This document shows, piece by piece, positions 60,639 through 64,000 of a stretch of 64,000 nucleotides of DNA (positions within the stretch are counted from its first letter, which is position 1; every line of letters begins with the position of its first letter). The stretch is taken from contig JABDBM010000007.1 of the NCBI GenBank assembly GCA_013288685.1, positions 1-64,000 on the forward strand, given 5' to 3'. This stretch comes from Bacteroidota bacterium. GTDB lineage: Bacteria; Bacteroidota; Bacteroidia; Sphingobacteriales; Sphingobacteriaceae. The notes under the pieces are model-generated. The model was not told where the DNA came from and did not search any database. It worked only from the letters and a program-made list of their open reading frames with translations. The position numbers and the translations under genes were made by a program.

Positions 60639-61543
60639 GGCGCTACAACTTTAACTTTTGCGGTATCGGGCAGGCCATAATTGCCGCTGATGATAATTTT
60701 GTCCTGGCCGGTAAACTTCGGCGATAATATCTCCACCCTGTCGCCCGACTGGATGCCTTCTTTTACCGGCACCTTTATCGCCGTTGTGGCATTAATCAGC
60801 TTCATTACCCAAAATTCGGTTTGCGTTTCGTTAGCCAAAATAGCCGCCTTTGGTAACGATATGGTGTTAGTTTTTGAAGCTTTTACAATCCGGGCCTTCG
60901 CCACCAGGTTTTCGGGTATTTGCTGACCAGAATTTATCCTGATCACCACGCCCTGAGTTTGCGCAACAGTATCAACCGTGGGCATAAAAGAACTTACTGT
61001 TCCATCAACCTTTATACCACCCGGTAGGGTAAGGCCTACATTTTGACCCATTTTTACATATTGCTTTAATTCATAAGGCAGTTGCATTAAAAACACAAAG
61101 CTGCTGCGGTCGCTTATTACAGCCAGTGCTTCGCCATCGGCCACATAGTCGCCGGCTTGGTGGCTAATTGTTGAAATATACCCTGGCGCCGATGCTTTTA
61201 TTTTGTTGATACCCGAGAATTTAAAGGTAGTATCCAATACATTAATACTGTTGCCAATAGTTTCGGCCTCCTTGGTTTTTACGGTGAACAGCACTTCGCC
61301 TTTGGTTACATTTTGGCCCAATCCGGCGTTAACTTTTTGTATATACCCGTTGGCATTTGATTTTACATAGCTTTTTTGCAGCGTGGCCGACATGGCATTC
61401 AGCTCGATATAATCTGTCAGCGTACTATCGTTAACAGTAGTTACCGTAACCGGGGTTTGCGATACCACCTTTGCATCTTCATCATCGGCCTTATCCTTGT
61501 CTTTGCAGGAAAAAAGCAACATCAAACATGCGATAAAACACAT
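60635..61543 (-). CDS. RND periplasmic adaptor (membrane fusion protein), lipoprotein
   Basis: 302 residues from ATG 61543, giving 'MCFIACLMLLFSC' with lipobox. A start 26 codons earlier would draw its N-terminus from a family A repeat and hide the signal peptide, so it is rejected. The lipoyl-type halves are 'KVNAGLGQNVTKGEVLFTVK' and 'KASAPGYISTISHQAGDYVADGEALAVIS'; the beta-barrel domain follows. It links the RND pump to TolC. Confidence 0.92.
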   Translation of the reverse strand: MCFIACLMLLFSCKDKDKADDEDAKVVSQTPVTVTTVNDSTLTDYIELNAMSATLQKSYVKSNANGYIQKVNAGLGQNVTKGEVLFTVKTKEAETIGNSINVLDTTFKFSGINKIKASAPGYISTISHQAGDYVADGEALAVISDRSSFVFLMQLPYELKQYVKMGQNVGLTLPGGIKVDGTVSSFMPTVDTVAQTQGVVIRINSGQQIPENLVAKARIVKASKTNTISLPKAAILANETQTEFWVMKLINATTAIKVPVKEGIQSGDRVEILSPKFTGQDKIIISGNYGLPDTAKVKVVAP

Positions 61544-61544
61544 T

Positions 61545-61806
61545 TTACCGCAGAGAAACAGAGGAGGCACAGCGTGCGTAGAGTTTCTTTTTTTTGTTCT
61601 ATAAAAAAACGGTTTTCTCATTTTTACTGATATTCTAAATTTCTTTGAGAGAAGGATGACTGTTTACCACAGAGAAACGGAGGGAATACAGAGACCGCGG
61701 AGGCCTTTTCTGTATTGCTATAAAAACTGTCCCCTCATTTTTTCTCGTCGATATTTTCAATTTCGCCCTCTGTGTTCTCCGTGCATTCTCTGTTTCTCTG
61801 TGTTTA
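61545..61806. repeat. Family A repeats, copies 6 (half) and 7
   Basis: TTACCGCAGAGAAACAGAGGAGGCAC (61545-61570) is a left half; a full palindrome at 61663-61806 follows (TTTACCACAGAGAAACGGAGGG ... CCGTGCATTCTCTGTTTCTCTGTGTTTA). They occupy the gap between the TolC and adaptor genes, within the presumed pump operon. Confidence 0.92.
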
Positions 61807-61830
61807 GTATTTTCAATCTTTCCAACTAAC

Positions 61831-63066
61831 CTATCTGTTCCAGTAATTTAGCTGATTGATCAACTGTAGTTTGCTGATAGTGGTTGTTGTACGCAGGTTT
61901 TTTACCGTAAGATAATTGCTGAAAGCCAATATCAAATCGGCCATTCGTACATCGCCGGTTTGCAGTAACTGCGTATCTACCTTTATTAAACTCTCGGTAT
62001 ATTTAAGTTGCTCATCAATCTGCGTAAGCAAATTATCATTTTCGCTAATTTGCTGTTTTAGCTGTGCAATTTGCTGGTTGTATTGCACATTAAAAAAGGC
62101 CTTGTAATTTTCACGGGTCTCTTCCTGTAAGGATAACTTGCGGTATTGCATTTTCCGCTGGTTGCCATCGTAAATGGGCATACTAAAACTAAAGCCTGCG
62201 CTTGTGCCAAAATTTTTATAGGCCTGCCCCATAAAATCGGAGTTATAGCCGCCATCAGCAAAAATGTTTATTTTGGGTTTGTAGCTAAAATCAACCTGCA
62301 GCCGGCTGTTCACCAGCTTTAAACTATCCAGTTTATATTGATGAAAAAATATGCTGCTGTTAACATCCGGTTTAATGGTTATAGTGATAACAGGGGTCTG
62401 CAATTCTATCATGCTGGTATCAGCAATTCCCGTTAAATAATTAAGGGTGGTGTAATCGTTTTTGTATTGGAGGCGCGATTGTAACAGCGTTAACTGCTGC
62501 TGTTTTAAAGTAACCAAAAAGGTTAGGTAGTCGCTTTGGCGGTAAACGTTATTGCGGGTAAGTGTTTTTAGTAATTCCTCTTCCTTTTTCAGCAGCTCAA
62601 TAACCTCCTGGTTAAATTTATATTGCTGAAGGCTGCCGTAGGCGGTTATATATTGTGCAGTAATAGCCTTTTTAAGATCCTGCTCGGATATCTTGCCCGA
62701 ATTTAATAACGACTGCGACTGTAGCGCTATGGCTTGTACCTGCGCATCCAGGTTTTTTTTGCTGATGATGGCCTGGTTGACACCCAAAAGAGCGTTGAAA
62801 GTGTGCTCGTTGGTAATGGCGCCCGCGTAGCCAAAGCCGTTTATGGTTGGTGCGTATAAGCCGCCGCTGTTTAAATTTACCTGGGGTTTTAAGCCTGCCA
62901 GTAACCGCAAACTATCCTGCTGGTTTAGCGCAATTTGGTTGCGCAAATCTTTCAGCAGCGGGCTATTGCTTTTGGCTATTTCAAGGTAACGCTCAAGCGT
63001 ATTAGTTTGTGCCAGCACCCCCGTGCAAGTAAATGCTAAGAAAAAAATGCTGAAGAGGAATTTCAT
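61831..63066 (-). CDS. TolC-family outer-membrane efflux channel
   Basis: 411 residues from ATG 63066, with signal peptide 'MKFLFSIFFLAFTCTGVLAQ'. The outer-membrane factor pattern of long helices and two beta-hairpins is visible ('LERYLEIAKSNSPLLKDLRNQIALNQ', 'VDFSYKPKINIFADGGYNSDFMGQ', 'LQEETRENYKAFFNVQYNQQIAQL'). It is the exit duct for the adjacent adaptor and RND pump. It is the first gene of the three-gene unit. Confidence 0.93.
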   Translation of the reverse strand: MKFLFSIFFLAFTCTGVLAQTNTLERYLEIAKSNSPLLKDLRNQIALNQQDSLRLLAGLKPQVNLNSGGLYAPTINGFGYAGAITNEHTFNALLGVNQAIISKKNLDAQVQAIALQSQSLLNSGKISEQDLKKAITAQYITAYGSLQQYKFNQEVIELLKKEEELLKTLTRNNVYRQSDYLTFLVTLKQQQLTLLQSRLQYKNDYTTLNYLTGIADTSMIELQTPVITITIKPDVNSSIFFHQYKLDSLKLVNSRLQVDFSYKPKINIFADGGYNSDFMGQAYKNFGTSAGFSFSMPIYDGNQRKMQYRKLSLQEETRENYKAFFNVQYNQQIAQLKQQISENDNLLTQIDEQLKYTESLIKVDTQLLQTGDVRMADLILAFSNYLTVKNLRTTTTISKLQLINQLNYWNR

Positions 63067-63151
63067 TAAACGTAGTGTCAATAAGGGTATTTTTTTACTA
63101 AACTAAAGTTTAATTCTGAATTATTTTGGGATGGGCTGCGTAATAATCTTT

Positions 63152-63568
63152 TTACCTAAAACTGTAATCTGTATAAGGGGCTTTGTTCAATTTTTTTTTG
63201 CCCTGGATAAAATTCATGGTACTATTGGCCTGACTATACTTAAAATAGCGCACAAAATAAGTTTTACCCTTTGTAAAAGGCGTGTCGGGAGTAAATACTA
63301 TGGTGCTGTCTTTTAAGGTGTATTTGCCCGGCTGGGCCGCCTGGTAATCTTTCATATCCGTATCGGCAGGCATACGGAAAACAGGAGCCAATTGCTGCCA
63401 AATACCTGCGGTTGTATCCCGGCTAATTTCGCTGATGATGGCATAGTCCAATCCATTAATTTTTACGGCCCGGTTGTCGCCCGTAAGGGTTACGCGTATT
63501 ACCGGGCGTTTGGGAGCGGTGGTGCAGCCAATACACAATAAAAGGAGGATGCTTATTGATCTTTTCAT
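63152..63568 (-). CDS. Small lipoprotein with Ig-like pattern
   Basis: 138 residues from ATG 63568. Lipobox 'LLLCIGC'. The mature part has 'PVIRVTLTGDNRAVKINGLDYAII' and 'KDSTIVFTPDTPFTKGKTYFVRYF', which resembles Ig-like (SbsA-type) repeats. No enzyme motif. It lies between the truncated permease gene and the TolC gene on the same strand. Confidence 0.7.
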   Translation of the reverse strand: MKRSISILLLLCIGCTTAPKRPVIRVTLTGDNRAVKINGLDYAIISEISRDTTAGIWQQLAPVFRMPADTDMKDYQAAQPGKYTLKDSTIVFTPDTPFTKGKTYFVRYFKYSQANSTMNFIQGKKKLNKAPYTDYSFR

Positions 63569-63673
63569 GGTTAAAGATTGCAAATAAAATCAGCATTTTT
63601 GAACATCCGCCATTTATCTGTACGCCAAAGATGCGAGGTATTGCGTCTCCTACATTATCACCCAAAATCAAAT

Positions 63674-64000
63674 TCATTCCGTTTTCAAACTCTTCACCGG
63701 GTTTACCATTGCTGCTTTTATTGCATGATAACTTACTGTTACCAAGGCTATCAGCATGGCGGTAAATCCCGCAAGGACGAACACCCACCAGTTGATGGAC
63801 ACGCGATAATTGAAATCCTGCAGCCATTTGTTCATGGCCCACCAGGCTATCGGGCTCGCAATTATGGCAGCTATAAACACCAGCATCACAAAATCAACCG
63901 ACAGTAATCTTACTATCGAGCCAACGCCTGCACCGAGCACTTTGCGGATACCTATTTCCTTGATCCGTTTCACCACAGATAATGTTGCCAGGCCGAATAA
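63674..64000 (-). CDS. MacB/FtsX-type ABC permease, C-terminal part
   Basis: The frame is open to the right window edge, so the start is outside; the first residues visible are 'LFGLATLSVVKRIKEIGIRKVLGAG', the typical loop before the last two helices in FtsX-domain permeases. The protein ends 'AAMVNPVKSLKTE', also typical. A GTG at 63976 is an internal Val, not a start. These permeases work with a MacB-like ATPase in export or lipoprotein handling. Confidence 0.9.
   Translation of the reverse strand, partial: LFGLATLSVVKRIKEIGIRKVLGAGVGSIVRLLSVDFVMLVFIAAIIASPIAWWAMNKWLQDFNYRVSINWWVFVLAGFTAMLIALVTVSYHAIKAAMVNPVKSLKTE

Noticed and set aside
63456..63907. Open frames overlapping the lipoprotein and permease ends
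   Set aside because: They are out-of-frame shadows; the minus-strand permease frame continues to the window edge with clear family motifs.
1..64000. tRNA or rRNA genes
   Set aside because: A read-through of both strands found no T-arm/anticodon-arm combination or rRNA signature; a tRNAscan run would settle it.

Overview
The window looks like an ordinary chromosomal stretch of a Bacteroidota bacterium, most likely a Sphingobacteriaceae member close to Mucilaginibacter or Pedobacter. That placement is inferred from family content: a SusC/OMP_b-brl_3-type barrel, a DUF4270 lipoprotein next to a glycogen synthase-like gene and divergent panC, rbfA near a LolC/E-type permease, many lipoproteins with Ser-Cys or Gly-Cys lipoboxes, several TTG starts, weak Shine-Dalgarno signals, and promoter-like TAnnTTTG boxes. 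I saw no rRNA, tRNA, CRISPR array, phage gene or transposase.

Layout. 1-7 kb: the end of an outer-membrane barrel, a lone receiver protein, then a signalling operon (small Cys-tailed protein, multi-pass membrane protein, two tandem histidine kinases of which the first lacks its phospho-acceptor His, LuxR-type response regulator) and a convergent protein that shares a module with the small Cys-tailed protein. 7-16 kb: ABC exporter, frr, TIM-barrel isomerase, YeaQ-type membrane protein, lipocalin, a histidine kinase with an ethylene-receptor-like membrane domain, P1/DmpA peptidase, CBS protein. 16-24 kb: truC, TPR protein, GDPD-like lipoprotein, cphA (cyanophycin synthetase-like), pepsin-like lipoprotein. 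24-30 kb: AraC regulator with HMA-like N-terminus, ice-binding (DUF3494) lipoprotein and OmpA-family protein. 30-32 kb: pentonate dehydratase of the IlvD/Edd family. 32-39 kb, all minus strand: PqqD-like protein, ATP-grasp ligase, type III PLP decarboxylase, urea-transporter/M23-peptidase fusion, TPR-plus-barrel protein, TPR protein. 39-46 kb: TonB-C protein, M23 peptidase, rbfA, NlpE-like lipoprotein, LolC/E permease, MBL hydrolase. 45-50 kb: divergent oxyR/katA, then glmS. 50-57 kb: DUF4270 lipoprotein, glycogen synthase-like protein, panC, fumC, S1/P1 nuclease, low-molecular-weight tyrosine phosphatase. 57-64 kb: RND pump, adaptor and TolC, and the end of a MacB/FtsX-type permease.

The most interesting items are (i) the PqqD/ATP-grasp/decarboxylase/urea-transporter-M23/TPR gene train, which I cannot match to a described pathway and which resembles carrier-loading-decarboxylation trios; (ii) the ethylene-receptor-like kinase with all seven diagnostic residues at plant spacing; (iii) a tandem kinase pair with a His-to-Asn pseudokinase; (iv) a shared FFGxE/CPGxPxC module in two neighbouring proteins; and (v) a rich set of dispersed palindromic intergenic repeats. 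Family A (CACAGAG type) sits only between co-directional genes, while family B (CATCCTGAGC type) sits mostly between convergent genes.
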